Part shown: positions 36,693 to 48,850 of the stretch, piece by piece | Layout of the letters: every line of letters begins with the position of its first letter | How positions within the stretch are numbered: position 1 is the stretch's first letter | Assembly (NCBI RefSeq): GCF_024868665.1 | Contig: NC_079890.1 | Location: forward strand, 36,691,348 to 36,755,347 | DNA length: 64,000 bases | Direction of reading: 5' to 3' | DNA from: Triplophysa rosa | Lineage: Eukaryota > Chordata > Actinopteri > Cypriniformes > Nemacheilidae | Position numbers and translations under genes: made by a program | The notes under the pieces: model-generated | What the model saw: only the letters and a program-made list of their open reading frames with translations | Told to the model about the DNA's origin: nothing | Database searches by the model: none

Positions 36693-39600
36693 TCACTGAT
36701 CTTGTTTTTCTGTGTTCAGTCCATCTCTGCTATCAGAAATAGCCCTTTCCCTGCTACTCAAGTCCTGTGTATTCAACGTAGTTATTTCCCCCAATTCCAT
36801 TTCACCGTCTTCCGACGGCGGGGAAGTGAAATCCGCCTCTGCCTTCTCCCCGTCCTTTTCAGACTTAAATCCAATATTGTCTGGAATGATCTCCACCTCG
36901 ATATCAGAAGAATCCTCGCTCTCCTTAAACCACACTGTCTTTTGTCTGTCGTCTCTCCTCCTCTCTTTAGCCAGAATAGACGTGACCTTATTTTTACTCT
37001 GCCTTGCTCTGGACTGAACAGCAGGGCTGCTGTGGTGTTTGTGGTTGCCATGTACCTGGACACCGCAGGAGCTACAGTGCCTCTGTCTCTCGCGAGGTAT
37101 CGCTCGCACACTGCCCGTCTGAGCCGGATCCGGTCTCCGATCTCTCATTTCGGCACGTCTGGACCTGGATCTCCCCGTGTCCCCTTCATTTAAGAAACCA
37201 TCATTGGTGAACTGCATGCTATCTCTTGGCCTTGGCCTGTTAGGGGGCTGAGTATACTTCAAGAATGGCCCTAAACACTGAATGAGGGCAAAGTGTTAAT
37301 CTTGCATTTGTCTGTTATTTGCTGTATGTGCTTAGGGAGTCTAATGGACATTTCTCTCAAGCGTCAGCTGTTTTACAGAGTGGACACTTAGAACTGGACT
37401 CACTGAGCTTTGATGAGAAGATGCTGACCTCAGACAACTTGAACGCGTCAGGATTCCCCTTCTTGACGCGGGATATGAGATAGCCAATCACGATGAGGCA
37501 CAGCACCAGCAGAGCGGCCATCACGAAACCCAGCAGAGCCATGTCTCCGGCGCGGTAAGTCTCTTCGGTCGACTGGACCCCCACCGCTGGTAAACCGTTA
37601 AAAAAACAGTACGTTCTATATAGTATGAGTGAGAGTAGTATGAATACATTTCGGACATACCGCGTCTGCCATGTTTTATGGTCATGGTCACGCTCTTTGA
37701 CCTATGATGTATTAACAACCACCTACACGTGAGCGTTGATAAAACCATCATTTAGTCACGAGAAATTCATTTATTGGCACTTACATTAGTAACGGAAGTC
37801 CGCCTTGAAGTTTTCCGCTATATTTATTTGATTTACTTTTGAAATGTGACCGTTGCTCAGCTCCCGTGGCATCATGGGATAGAGAAGTGTCCATCCGATC
37901 CACACTCACGAATCTCGGCGGAAGTAGTAGACCATCCGGGTATTTCTCGCCTACTGTTTTTTGCATACTGAGGTTTCGGACATACTATTCATGACTCATA
38001 CTCATTTTTGCCTACTATATAGCTATATAGTATGGACGTAGGCGATTTCGGTCGCAGCCCTAAGTACAGATTGATGTTAATACATCATAGGTCAAAGAGC
38101 ATACGGGTCACATGACAATAAAACATGGCGGATGCTTACTGTTTTACTGTACTGTTTTAACGGTCGATAGGTAGGTACTTCGTTTAAATCAGTACGTACT
38201 TTCATAGTATGCGATTTCGGATGCAGTGTCTGTCGCATCATTTCTAATCTCATTGGTTCTTGTGTGTCTTGTGACGAAACAAACATATGCCAAGAACCTA
38301 TGAGATTATTGACAAGCTACCATATTTAAATTTAACAGAAGTTTTTATTTGTTTGTGTTCGATGGAAGAAAGGAAGTCTACATCTGTGATGGCATGGGGG
38401 TGAGTAAATTATAAGAAAAGTTTCATCTTTGAGTGAACTATTCCTTCCTAAAGAAATTATATCCACAGAAAATAAGTTTGACTCTTTCCTCAATGTGCAA
38501 AACTACACTACAATGATGTTTCAGTCATCAATTTTAACAGAAGTCTGTGGGACAAGATAGATCGTTAAAATGCACATTGTTTTGAATGTATAGCCACATT
38601 ATTCTTGTCCACTTAAGATTTAAATTGCAAATCTTGTCTGTGCAAAAATATTGAGTTTTTCAACGGAATTTTCACAGATGATGTCGATACAATTTATACG
38701 AACCCCAAGATTTCTTAAGCTGTAATGTAAACAGAATGCATAATGGATTTCATTGAATCCAATGACTTACATGGTAACACAACCACAGAAAGTGTGGATG
38801 TCCCCGACTCACCAGTGGACACATCAACCGCCCGAAGCTGCTCACAAGAAACAGAACTTTGAGAGACTTTTTGCCTTAAGATCAGAGGTACGGTGGTGTA
38901 AAAGTAAAGATTTGAAGAAAGAAGTCATGCATACTTGCCTGCAAAGCAAAGGAATCTGTGCGAACTGCTTTCTTGAGAAGTAAAAACCCGTCTGTTGTGA
39001 TATTAACATAGCTGCTATATTGGACTTCATATCTAACATCAGGATTGATTCCCTGTGAAATAAAAGGGAGAGAACAGAGAAAACACTCTCGCTCAATCTT
39101 ATCATCTCTATAAATGAATATTCGTCACATTCTCTAACGCTAACCATTAAATACCTTAAAGCAGAAGAAAATGATAGCCTAAATCTAAATATTTTGACAG
39201 GACCACGAATGATCCAGGAGGTTTGTTCGGTGAAAACATGCTAAAAAATCTCAACAAGAACACTTTCTTTAAACTGTGACGTACACCTGCGAAATCTTCA
39301 TCCCTCGCTCGGATTCTGAAGGGTCTGTTTGATGTCCGGTCCCGTAGCACCATGTTTTCAGGGCCTGAATTACTGTAAACATACGCTTCATATCGTTCCT
39401 TCTCAAACCGTGGAGGATTTCTGCTCTTTTTCTTGACGTCAATGGTGACTGTAGTGGTGGCAAACTGGTCTCTGTTTGATACCTGGGAGGCCTGGGAGGA
39501 ACAAACAGAGAGACAGCTATTCTCAAAAGGAAGAGTCTTTCTAAGGAGGGTTCTATAAATTGGTGACAGTTTCCATTTGCTCTCCATTTAATCTTATGGA

Positions 39601-42600
39601 AGTCTAGGAGAAATAATTGAAAAATTTTTCTTTCTTTTGGGTGTGAATGTGCCCCAATACAACAATGAAATGGGCAATGTTAAAAGGTTTAGAGCGCTGT
39701 ATAGGCAATGCATTTATATGTACATTTGAAATGGATTAAAATAGATGAATCTGTTTGTTTCATTTATAAGCAATGCAAAGTAATGGTTTAAATAAACTCC
39801 ATTATGGTGCAATGTTGTCCTAAGGCAAAAAAAATTAAAGAAAAAAAACACCTCAAAATTAAAATGAGCTTTTAAGTAAAAACCAAACATTTTACATATC
39901 ATAATGAAAACTAAAAAGAAGCAAAAAATCAAACTTAACTCACCAATACTAAGAGCGATATGGGACCGGCTACATCTGCCGGCTTCAACATGGTGATGTT
40001 GCCAGAGTTTTCATCAATCTGAAACATATTGTCTTCATTTCCTAAATGCAAAGACACAAATATTAACCTGCACAACTCTTTCTCAACACAGTGTGTCTAA
40101 AGGAAACAGTGACATGAGAAGAAATAAACAGTACCTTTAACTATTTTATAGCTTATCTCTTCATTTCTGCTTTTATCTCCATCTCTGGCATACACCGGAC
40201 CCGGCTGCAACTGCAGGGCTCCGTCCTTCAAATGCAAATCGTAAATGTATTATTTTAAAACACAACACTGCAAACATTCGTTCACCTGATTCGTACCTGT
40301 TTCTCTGTTAAATTGACTCTTCCTTTGTAGCCCAAACTTAGGCAGAGTTTGGCGTTACCAAGAGTTACCCTTGTACATGGCTGAAACCATGGAGGACGGT
40401 TGTCGGTGTCTTTTATATTGATGATGATGGTCGCCGAGGCTGTGAAAGACAATTCACCCGGATGTCCAGGAGGTGGAGTATCCTGTTAAAGACGAGACCC
40501 GCTAGCGTTGAAGTGGCAGAGATGTTTCAAAAGCTTCAAGATCCAAGTGGAAACAATGTACACACCTGAACATACAATATCAGTTTGACCTGTTGGACGA
40601 CATCATAATCTAAAACTTTGTTCACGAGGATTTTGGGGGTATACATGGACTCCAGTCGAAAGTACCTGTTCTGTAAAAGAAAACGTACATTTTCGACAAA
40701 TTCTACGTTTATGTTTTACTCAAAGAAAAGTGTAAAGTAAATGAATCAGGTTCATACCACTGTTGGTTCCATCGTGTAATACAGAACCTCTGAATCTTCA
40801 TCTGTGGCTTCAATTGTACCAATGCTAGAATTAACTGGTGTAAGCTGTTCGATAAAGACATCAGAATACATTATTGTGATTTATGAATTCAGAACCCTTA
40901 AATTCAGCGCACAATGTTAGAATCGCCATTGTAAGCTAAATGTGAAGTTCTTACCTCATTTACATCAAGTGTATACTCGCTCTTGTCAAATGTAGGAGGG
41001 TTGTCATTGATATTCTCAACGCGAACAAGCACGGTCAGAGTAGTCTGTGAAGTATAGGTTTAACATTCATAGTTTATATGAACCTAAACCTTCAAAACCT
41101 TTAAATAAAATAGAGATTTCCAAACTGACTTTCGAGTATCAAACTATCAGTGTTTATCGTACTGTATTTTACTTGCAATTGCGAATGCGGGACTTACACT
41201 TCTGAAGCCAGTTTTATTACATCGAACTTGAACAGTTAGTTCTTCAGGACCTAAAAGAGTCTGAGCAAATAAGTATAAAGTGAAACGTCACAGCTTTTAC
41301 AGATAAACGTGCTGCCGCGGAAAAAATTGTAGAGACCATTTTTTATTTATTTTCAGTTTATCTGAACTATGATGTGTTTTGGTAAAATGATCATTTTTGT
41401 GTCATTCTGTGAACGACTAACAATATTTCTCCCAAATTTCAAAGAAAAATATTGTTTCTATTTGCAATTATTTGCAGAAAATGAAAACTGGAGAAACAGC
41501 TAAAAACAACAGAAAAGATGCTCTGTTTTTTTTTTCAGACCTAAAATACTGCAAAGAAAACAAGTTCAGATTCACTTTTAAACAATACAACATTATTTGT
41601 AGATGTATTTAGGAAAAGTTCAACTATTATTTTTTTATGTGATAACCTGGATTTTTATTACAGTTAGCTTGTTTCTTGTCATGCGGTCAGTTTTTCACAT
41701 TGGATGACTTAACTCCTGAGGTTGGATTTTGTTGAAACTCAACAGCCACTCAACTGGAAAGGCCTCAATACATCTAGAAATGATGATTAAATGAAAATTG
41801 GGAATGGTCTCTTTTTTTTTCCGCGACTATAAATGTAAAAAAGATTTGTCGTCTTTCATTGTGAAGCGTATTAAAAAACAAGTCTACAAACAAGTCATAG
41901 TTTAAGATAGTCAAACTCTTTTTTTGGAAGCTAGTTTGTCGCTGGGTTAAGCTAATCTCCTAAACACCTTAAACGTTATAAAGCCATGTTTACCTGTCAA
42001 TTGTCCAAATAAATAAATAAACCACTAAAACAGCTTAGATAACCAAATGACTAATAAATGACCAGCTATCAGCCAATATAAAACCAGCTGTTTTATTTTC
42101 CAGCAGGCCCATTACACTCTCACTACACAAAGAGAATCAAGACAAACAAAACAAACAAGAAATACACATACTTCAAAGTCCAGGCCTTTCTTTACCATCA
42201 GGTCTAAACCTTTCAGATAAAATACATTCCCAGGATTCTCTGTGATATTCAGCGTGACATCCTTTGCCATGGTGTTAATACGGACAAGAACAGTGTCGGC
42301 TGTGTTGTTCTCTTTAATTATGACAGGCTCTGATAGGACTGTACAAACTAGAGAGAAAAGACAAACATCACCATGACGAAGAAACAAAAGCACCTCTTAT
42401 CCACACAGAAACATCGATTTGTATGTTTTTGATAAACATATATACTGTATAGCTTATACGGTACACCAATTTATTACCTTTATATTGTTGCTGTCAGAAT
42501 GAAACCTTGTATCTCCATTTTCGTGAATTTTATTTTGTCATTACTTGATCGCCCTTAATGTTTGTCAGTGGGTTTAATATTGAAGCAATAAAGGTATTCA

Positions 42601-42968
42601 AGAACTTTGACAACACAGTGTTTAATTAATGGATTTTTTTGGCAGTTTTGGAGATACAAGCTTTCAGTCAGAGAGTAGCAATATGTGTGTATGCGTATTA
42701 TGGCTTTTAGTGTTGTAATAACTTAATATTCTTTATATTTGATAGGAAAAAGTAAGTCTTAACATTAAACTTCACACTCTCATCTAAGAAGGCCAATTTG
42801 AAACTAAGAGACTCAATAGCATCTGACGATGAACAAAGCGATCCTAAAATCTAAAACCAGAAATAAAAGTCACTTACTTTTATCAGCAAAGCAGATTTTG
42901 TGAAAGAATGACACAAGCACACAGGCAAGCACAGCATTTATGGATTTGTGTTTTAATGTCGTGTCCAT
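36693..42968 (-). CDS. cdhr5: Cadherin-related transmembrane protein, probable CDHR5, complete
   Basis: Mammalian CDHR5 is a brush-border cadherin that pairs with CDHR2 to link microvilli. Exons: 42968-42878, 42347-42172, 41260-41198, 41044-40955, 40844-40758, 40670-40566, 40482-40297, 40225-40135, 40041-39944, 39491-39285, 39052-38939, 38837-38771, 37586-37429, 37277-36693. Phases agree throughout, giving 705 aa. Signal peptide about 1-27; about four EC repeats with calcium-type linkers NINDNPP (121-127) and DTDNRPP (229-235) and strand text LRAVDVSTGES; one TM helix about 475-497 (ALLGFVMAALLVLCLIVIGY) followed by basic SRVKK; a cytosolic tail of about 200 aa, rich in R, S and acidic residues. 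No mucin-like repeat block lies between EC4 and the membrane. Exon 11 ends in CAG with a GCAAGT donor. Naming rests on domain layout plus adjacency to drd4, less on residue identity. Confidence 0.75.
37615..38280. repeat. Inverted pair of 'acctatgatgtattaac' repeats in cdhr5 intron 12
   Basis: A segment near 37668-37720 (gccatgttttatggtcatg ... ctctttgacctatgatg) recurs as reverse complement near 38075-38129 (catcataggtcaaagag ... caataaaacatggcgg). Outer motifs such as 'tttcggacatac' occur on both sides. It looks like two opposed MITE copies or one large fold-back; no coding content. Confidence 0.55.
41315..41826. mobile_element. Intact CCGCGGAAAAA-end DNA element in cdhr5 intron 2
   Basis: 512 bp with inverted ends CCGCGGAAAAAA..AGAGACCATT and AATGGTCTCTTTT..CCGCG. 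It is the uninterrupted relative of the element at 21521-23325 and defines the empty target site of the 1.4-kb insertion there. Confidence 0.7.
42487..42676. mobile_element. MITE with TCGCTG...CAGCGA-type ends, degenerate copy 2
   Basis: Shares 'gaaaccttgtatctcc', 'atgtttgtcagtgggttt' and 'aactttgacaacacagtgtt' with the copies at 29631-29873 and 59363-59578, but its outer ends are worn. It lies in cdhr5 intron 1. Confidence 0.5.
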
Positions 42969-43986
42969 TTCCCGATTTCGGATGCACACAACCAAGTATG
43001 GAGGACTGGGAGACGGTGGCACCAGCTGGTACTTCACATAAAGCAGTGACTGTGCTGGCCGATGAGTGGGAGTTGACTCCAGTCGCAATGTTTGTGACTT
43101 CATCTTACGGTCATATATTGCCGAAGGAGCTTGCCAACAGTGGACTGCTCCCTCCCACCAAAATACTTGCATCTGTTTTCAGTGCTCATTGTGTATTACT
43201 GCACAAGCGTTCCGATGGAGGAAAAAAAGCATGGGAATGTGTGCTGAGGATGAAATCTGAAAATGGAGATCAAGATTTGATTAGTTTAATACTTGGAGAT
43301 ATTAGTTATGGACCGGTGCTTCCATTTAATAGTTATACAACATATCATTTAATGAATGGTGGATTACACATACAGTGGCCCTTAAAATTATCGACACATT
43401 AAATAGATGCCATCATTTAAATGACTCTTTCTTCTGTACAACACAAAAGAAGATATTTTGAGAAATGTCTTCACGCAATGGAGGTCAATATGGCCAGTGT
43501 TGTTTGGTTACCAACGTTTATCAAAATATCTTCTACTCTGTAAGCCATACTTAAAATGTACTGTACGAGTTTATTTGCGTTATGTACAAAAAAATTAAGT
43601 TACATGTAAATCACTTTAAATAAGTAATGAATAAACGTAAATGAGCCAGAGTAACCACAGATCACATTAAGCATGGACAGGTTTCATGCAAGTCCAAGTT
43701 CAATCCTTCCTCCTGACCCATCCATGTTCGTCTCTGGCACATGTCAACCGTGACATCCGCTGGTGTTATACATGTTTAGACGAGCAGAGCATCTCTGCCA
43801 CCCCCCACTGTTTCTCTGTGTGGGAACAACGGGTACACAGTCCCATGTCAAGCACACAAAACACATTGTGCAGCCATGTACATGTGTGTTACTGTCATGC
43901 ATTCACTGAAGCAGGCCAAAGGCCCTGGACGGCTGGCCTGTGGGCTGCATTGTTAACAAGAAGCACAACATAATATAATTCTTACG

Positions 43987-44366
43987 TAAGGGATAATCCA
44001 CAGCTAGCCGTGCGTTAAAGGGTTTTAATGCACGACGTGGAGGCCAAGAACCACCTGACGCGGAGGCCAAGAACCACCCGACGCGAAGGCCAAGAACCAA
44101 GAACACTGCCTCTGCGAAGTGCATTAAAATCCTTTAACGCACGGCTAGCTGTGGATTATCCCGCTTATACCATGGTCATTTGTCAAGTTACATCTTTTAT
44201 TGATGTTTACAGTGAAATTTTAGATCAAATAGGTGAAAATTACAGTGATTTTGTCAGTTAAATTTCAAACGTAATCAAACTTACTGGAGCTACCTGTGCG
44301 TTAAAGGGTTTTAATGCACAATTCCAGCCAATCAGAATCGAGTATTCAAAAAGACCATGGTATAAC
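43987..44366. mobile_element. Fold-back DNA element, copy 2
   Basis: Arms of about 47 bp: left 43988-44034 contains 'cacagctagccgtgcgttaa', right 44116-44161 ends 'acgcacggctagctgtgg'. The spacer holds an imperfect tandem of 'gacgcggaggccaagaacca'. Then TTATACCATGG at about 44165 and CCATGGTATAA at about 44356-44366. The right end also carries 'agccaatcagaatcgagtat', as does copy 1 in diverged form. Confidence 0.6.
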
Positions 44367-45233
44367 TTAAAATAACTGCCCTTTTCTACTACAACTGAAA
44401 AACAGAAAAACATGGTAGCCTACTGCAGCTGAATTACAACTTCAATGAAAAACTCTTTCAAGCATTACACATTTAACTTTAAGCATGTAAAAAACTAAAT
44501 TAGAAAATAAAACATCAATAAAATTGCAGGTTTTTACATTTATTTAAAGACTTCATAGATGTTGATTTTACCACGACGGTTGCTATAGGGACTTGCTATG
44601 CAATAGCACGGTGTTTTGGGTGTCTGTTGCTTGGTTCATTACAAGTCAAAGGCGTCCAACAGTCTTACCCTGATATCGTAGTTTATTATACAGACAAACT
44701 ATAGAACGGTTCACTTCAACAGCGGTACAGAGACGCCGCAGGCCGTACCTCGACGCCATTGGATGTGGACGGGGAGCTCGTGGACGAGTTTTACTTCATA
44801 AGAAAAATAAATTTACTTTTTACATTTTTTATGGTTTGCTATTTACTTGGAGTATACAAATAATCTCACCTCAGAATATCGATAGTTCGACTTTTCATTT
44901 TAAGTTATGAAAAAACGCTTCCCTCGTACGTGTCTTGCACTTGGGATAGTGGTCGATAGGCCCCTATGATTAGGCTACATTTGTGAGTGTGTTTAGCTTA
45001 ACGTTTACGTTTAAACAGATAAATAATTCATTTTTGCTAAATTACATTTTTACAGAAGACTTTATTAGAAAAAGTAAGAGTTTAATTTTCTAAACGATCT
45101 GCCTAGAAATTTAAATTAAAGTATTTTTATTCAGAGGTTATATCACGTCTGTGAATGGTGCGGAACGTTTAATACTTACAGGTTTGTTTAAATCCCCAAA
45201 TCTAAAAACTTACAGTACTGTAATACTGTAAGC

Positions 45234-45490
45234 CTGTGGTTCTCAAACTGGGGTCCAGGGGGGCAAGTTGTGGCATTTTATGAAATATGGAAATTTCTCA
45301 TAAATTTTGTGCAATCAAACAGAAAAATAATACCACCAACAAAAATAATTGATGTTCCAACATTGTATAATTGAATATGTCTTTGGTTTCATTAAAATTC
45401 TAAGTTTAAGATCATACGTCTTTATTTGGGGAGCCACAAAGCAATGCGACCTACACAAAGCTTACAACGAAAAAGTTTGAGAACCACTGC
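45234..45490. mobile_element. hAT/Charlie-type MITE
   Basis: Ends CCTGTGGTTCTCAAACTGGGG and, inverted, GCAGTGGTTCTCAAAC. CAGNGGTTCTCAAAC is the terminal signature of hAT-Charlie-like elements across vertebrates. About 257 bp, no coding sequence. Confidence 0.7.
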
Positions 45491-46497
45491 CTGAAGAATC
45501 ATTAAACACCACAGTGCTCGCAATGCTCGTTCTTACCACCAGATGACAGTGTCGTGCAATAAATCAAATCCATTTCTTAATCTCAGTGAAATTTATGGTC
45601 TATGTAAATATAAACCCTTAGTTTTAGGACAGTTATTTATTCCTATTTTTTATATTTTAGAAGAATAGTACACTATTGAGCACCAGAAAAATGTCAATTA
45701 TGTTCATTTTCATTTCACAGGTCCTTCTGTAGAAAGCAGGTAAATCCTATTATCCACAGCTTTGGCAAGGGAGAGTTTGAACAAATTGGTCAAATTCGTT
45801 CAGCTCAACGTAACTCAATTTTATAAACCAAGTACACAAATGTAATGCAAAAAGAGTGAGTTCCACAATGCAGTCACACAGAACAATTATATATACACTG
45901 TACGGAATAACAGTACCACTGTGAGACCACCTGAAGGTCGCAAATGAGTTTACACCTCATTGTTTAGTCCAATGAATGATCATGGCTGTTTTGATATCGT
46001 ACAATAAGTTATTTTGTTTTCACAATTAAATGTATGCAATGGCAAGGAAAATAAAAGCCATTCTCTGCTAAAAGAGAACAAATGTGCCTTCTTCCCCTTA
46101 TACTGCATGTAAATATATTTCGGTGCGTCTTGTGATAGATTATACTGTCTAGGTGGTTCATGAGATGAAAAAGTTTGTAAACCCCTGATTTATAAGACAT
46201 TTTCCAGCCAAAGAAAATAAACAGTAGATTCTTTTTAATTGGCTGGTCATAACACAAAAGTGGGTCACGGGTCTGTTCCCATTGGGAAAAACAATGCAAA
46301 ATGCATTATGCAAAGTGCAATATTACCCATATAATAAAAAAAAATAAAAAAGTAAAAGGACTTTTAAAAGTAAAAAGAGACCTCCAGATCATATCATATC
46401 TTGCACATCTGGTTATTAACACATTAAATTAAAACAAACACTAACCCTCTCGCTTTCTCTCAACAGTGGTCTAGCTTTTGGTAAAACTAGTAACTTT

Positions 46498-46611
46498 GTA
46501 TTGGCACCTACTGCACTATTGCTCCTGTATGACATATCGCTTATTGCTCCTTATACTCTTTGTAAGTTGCTTTGGATAAAAGCGTCTGCTAAACGACTAA
46601 ATGTAAATTAT
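46498..46611 (+). repeat. Fish SINE/L2 3' tail fragment
   Basis: 'ttgtaagttgctttggata' followed by 'aaagcgtctgctaaacgac' and 'taaatgtaaat' is the characteristic 3' tail shared by fish L2-like LINEs and their SINEs. No tRNA head is visible upstream, so the copy is 5'-truncated. Confidence 0.65.
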
Positions 46612-47546
46612 ACTTACAAAATTGACATAATATTAAAAGTTATATAGACACATTTTAATGTTTTGTTTTGAGGACATGTTATCAACATGTTTTTATATTT
46701 GTTTTAAGTTTTGTACGATTGCCAAATTTGATGCCCAGAGAAAACATAATTTTCAGAGACAGTCTCCTTGGAACAACCTGTCTCAAGGGCATGCAGGTGA
46801 TTGGGATCTCAGCACCTTGACAACAGTTTCTGGGTCAGTCCTTCTAGTCCAGCCTGTAGCTTTGTACTAACAACTCAAGTTGTAAACCATTACCTTTACA
46901 CGTATACAGTATTTTGAGTGGCGATGTACAGTATAGCGCATGCAATGTGTTTTCCAGATCTGAACCCATGACCTCAGCATTGTTAGCATAACACAAGCCT
47001 GTGATGAAATGAGATTGAAAAACAGTCGACTTTCTGTTTTCCTGAAAGGGGGAATATTTGAGAAAATATTGACACCGAAATTAAACATAAATTTCCATAT
47101 TTTCTGTGGAATAATATAAACACCTCATAAAACCTGATGACTTCATTGTACAGTATGCATTATCTTTCATATGTATAAATATATATGAATGCAATCTGAT
47201 GGGAATTCATGGGTGATGGGTGGTGTCGTGGCGAAAAGTCGGTCAGCCAAGTTGAAAGAATTCACGAAGACCAGAGAGCCAGGTTTCCAGAGGTTTCAAT
47301 CTTTATTTGCTCGAGCAAGCAAAGTGAGACACACAGAGTTCATCTGTAGATGCCCAACGAATACATGTCTGACTCCATCTTTTATACACTGTTCTCAAGT
47401 TGTTATCACAGTTCAAACCAATCAGGTTTTACCTGACCTCATCTTCTACCAACCAGTTTTTACATGACATCACTTATTTTTATTAGTCCATCCCCTTATG
47501 CCTCGTTACAGTTATATTTCATCCTGCACTTGCTACAGTTATATTT

Positions 47547-47632
47547 CCGGCCTACCATATTAAGATCTCCGGCCTACCATATTAAGATCTCCGGCCTACC
47601 ATATTAAGATCTCCGGCCTACCATATTAAGAT
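47547..47632. repeat. 22-bp tandem repeat, four units
   Basis: Four head-to-tail copies of a 22-bp unit that starts ccggcctaccat and ends attaagatct, nearly identical to each other. A short minisatellite immediately followed by the larger array at 47652-47805. Confidence 0.8.
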
Positions 47633-47651
47633 TTAATTGTAGGGAGCGCTC

Positions 47652-47805
47652 TCAATAACACATACGTATATCATGTGCTCTTTATCTTGACACCTTTCCG
47701 GGGGCTTTCGGACGTCTCAATAACACATACGTATATCATGTGCAATAACACATACGTATATCATGTGCTCTTTATCTTGACAGCTTTCCGGGGGCTTTCG
47801 GACGA
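47652..47805. repeat. Compound tandem array
   Basis: Three copies of a core (caataacacatacgtatat catgtg) and two copies of a tail (ctctttatcttgacacc... ctttccgggggctttcggacg). Order is core-tail-core-core-tail, so the middle core lacks its tail. The units differ by single bases, which indicates recent duplication. Confidence 0.75.
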
Positions 47806-48330
47806 TACATGATTTAACCTTGGTTTTATTAAAAATGAACTCATGGTTTAGTGTGATAATGATAAACAACCCAGCGTTCTTAACCAAACCTCTCTACAAA
47901 AGTGTGTGTGGTGTACGTGCATTCCTGTCTTAGTGTGAGAAGATATTTGGTGTGTACGCAGGTGTTCAAGTGTTCAAACTCATACATGAGGCCCATAGCC
48001 CTTGTTAAGATCAGAGAAGTATATGAACTCTATAACTTCCTTTAAATGTATTCTTTAAGAAAGCTATTTTATATAAAAAAAACTCAGTAATATTTAGAAT
48101 ATAAGAAAAGTCAATAATATGTCTAGAAAAACCACCAGTGGCGGTTAGCCACCTCCTAAAATATGTACGACTTCTTTTGATATCAGGTTATAAATATATA
48201 AATGTACATACACACGCGGTCTGTGTATTGAAGGTCGTGCTGAGTAACACTAAAAAAGGAGGAAATTCATGTTCATGAACACGAATAAATGGATTCCAAA
48301 TTTCGTGCCAAAGCCACAAACTGCCTTGAG

Positions 48331-48850
48331 TGTCATGAACGTGGGTGGTGAGGACACGGAGACAATGACAGAGGACCCAAGTGCAGACAGCGGGTAAGGG
48401 GTTAACAAGACATTTAATAAAATATAAATACAAAACAAAGACCCACGTGGGGGTAACAAAACAAAACACAAGGGTATAAAACATGACACCAAGGACTAAC
48501 TACACCTAACCAAACTAAGACAACACTTGAATTAAATACAAAATAACTAAACTACACTGACAAGACAGGAACTCACCACATATGACACACACACGACAGT
48601 ACAATGAACCAGCACGAGACAGAAGACACAAGGGCATTATAAAGGGGATAAATCAAGAGGGGACAGGTGCAGGACATGAACTAATTAACAAACAATAACG
48701 AGGAGACGAAAGGGCGGGAAAAAAGACGCCACACCGGAGAGTGGAAGACCAACAGGGACAAAACGTCACTCTCCACATAAAACAAGAGGTTCTATCATGG
48801 TTCTGCCACTAGGCCAAGAAAAGCAAGACAAGGTGGGCAGAACCATGACA
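48331..48850. mobile_element. Solo-LTR-like element with 6-bp target duplication
   Basis: 520 bp beginning TGTCATG and ending CATGACA, flanked by a perfect direct repeat cttgag (48325-48330 and 48851-48856). TG...CA ends and a 4-6 bp duplication fit a solo LTR left by recombination of a retrotransposon. No internal gag or pol sequence is present. Confidence 0.65.

Noticed and set aside
36702..37193. 163-aa open frame on the plus strand
   Set aside because: It is the complement of the long last exon of cdhr5, whose minus-strand frame joins in phase to the TM exon.
38813..38837. A 25-nt version of cdhr5 exon 12 ending at the first GTGAGT
   Set aside because: Reading on to the next donor (CCAT|GTAAGT) keeps the same phase and supplies the missing last cadherin strand (GESGTSTLSVVVLP), so the 67-nt exon is preferred.
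42908..43402. 164-aa open frame on the plus strand
   Set aside because: It runs antisense over cdhr5 exon 1 and its upstream region, has no recognised domain, and no splice or promoter context supports it.
47547..47805. CRISPR-like regular repeats
   Set aside because: Units are directly adjacent or carry a repeated tail rather than unique spacers, and the host is a vertebrate. They are minisatellites.
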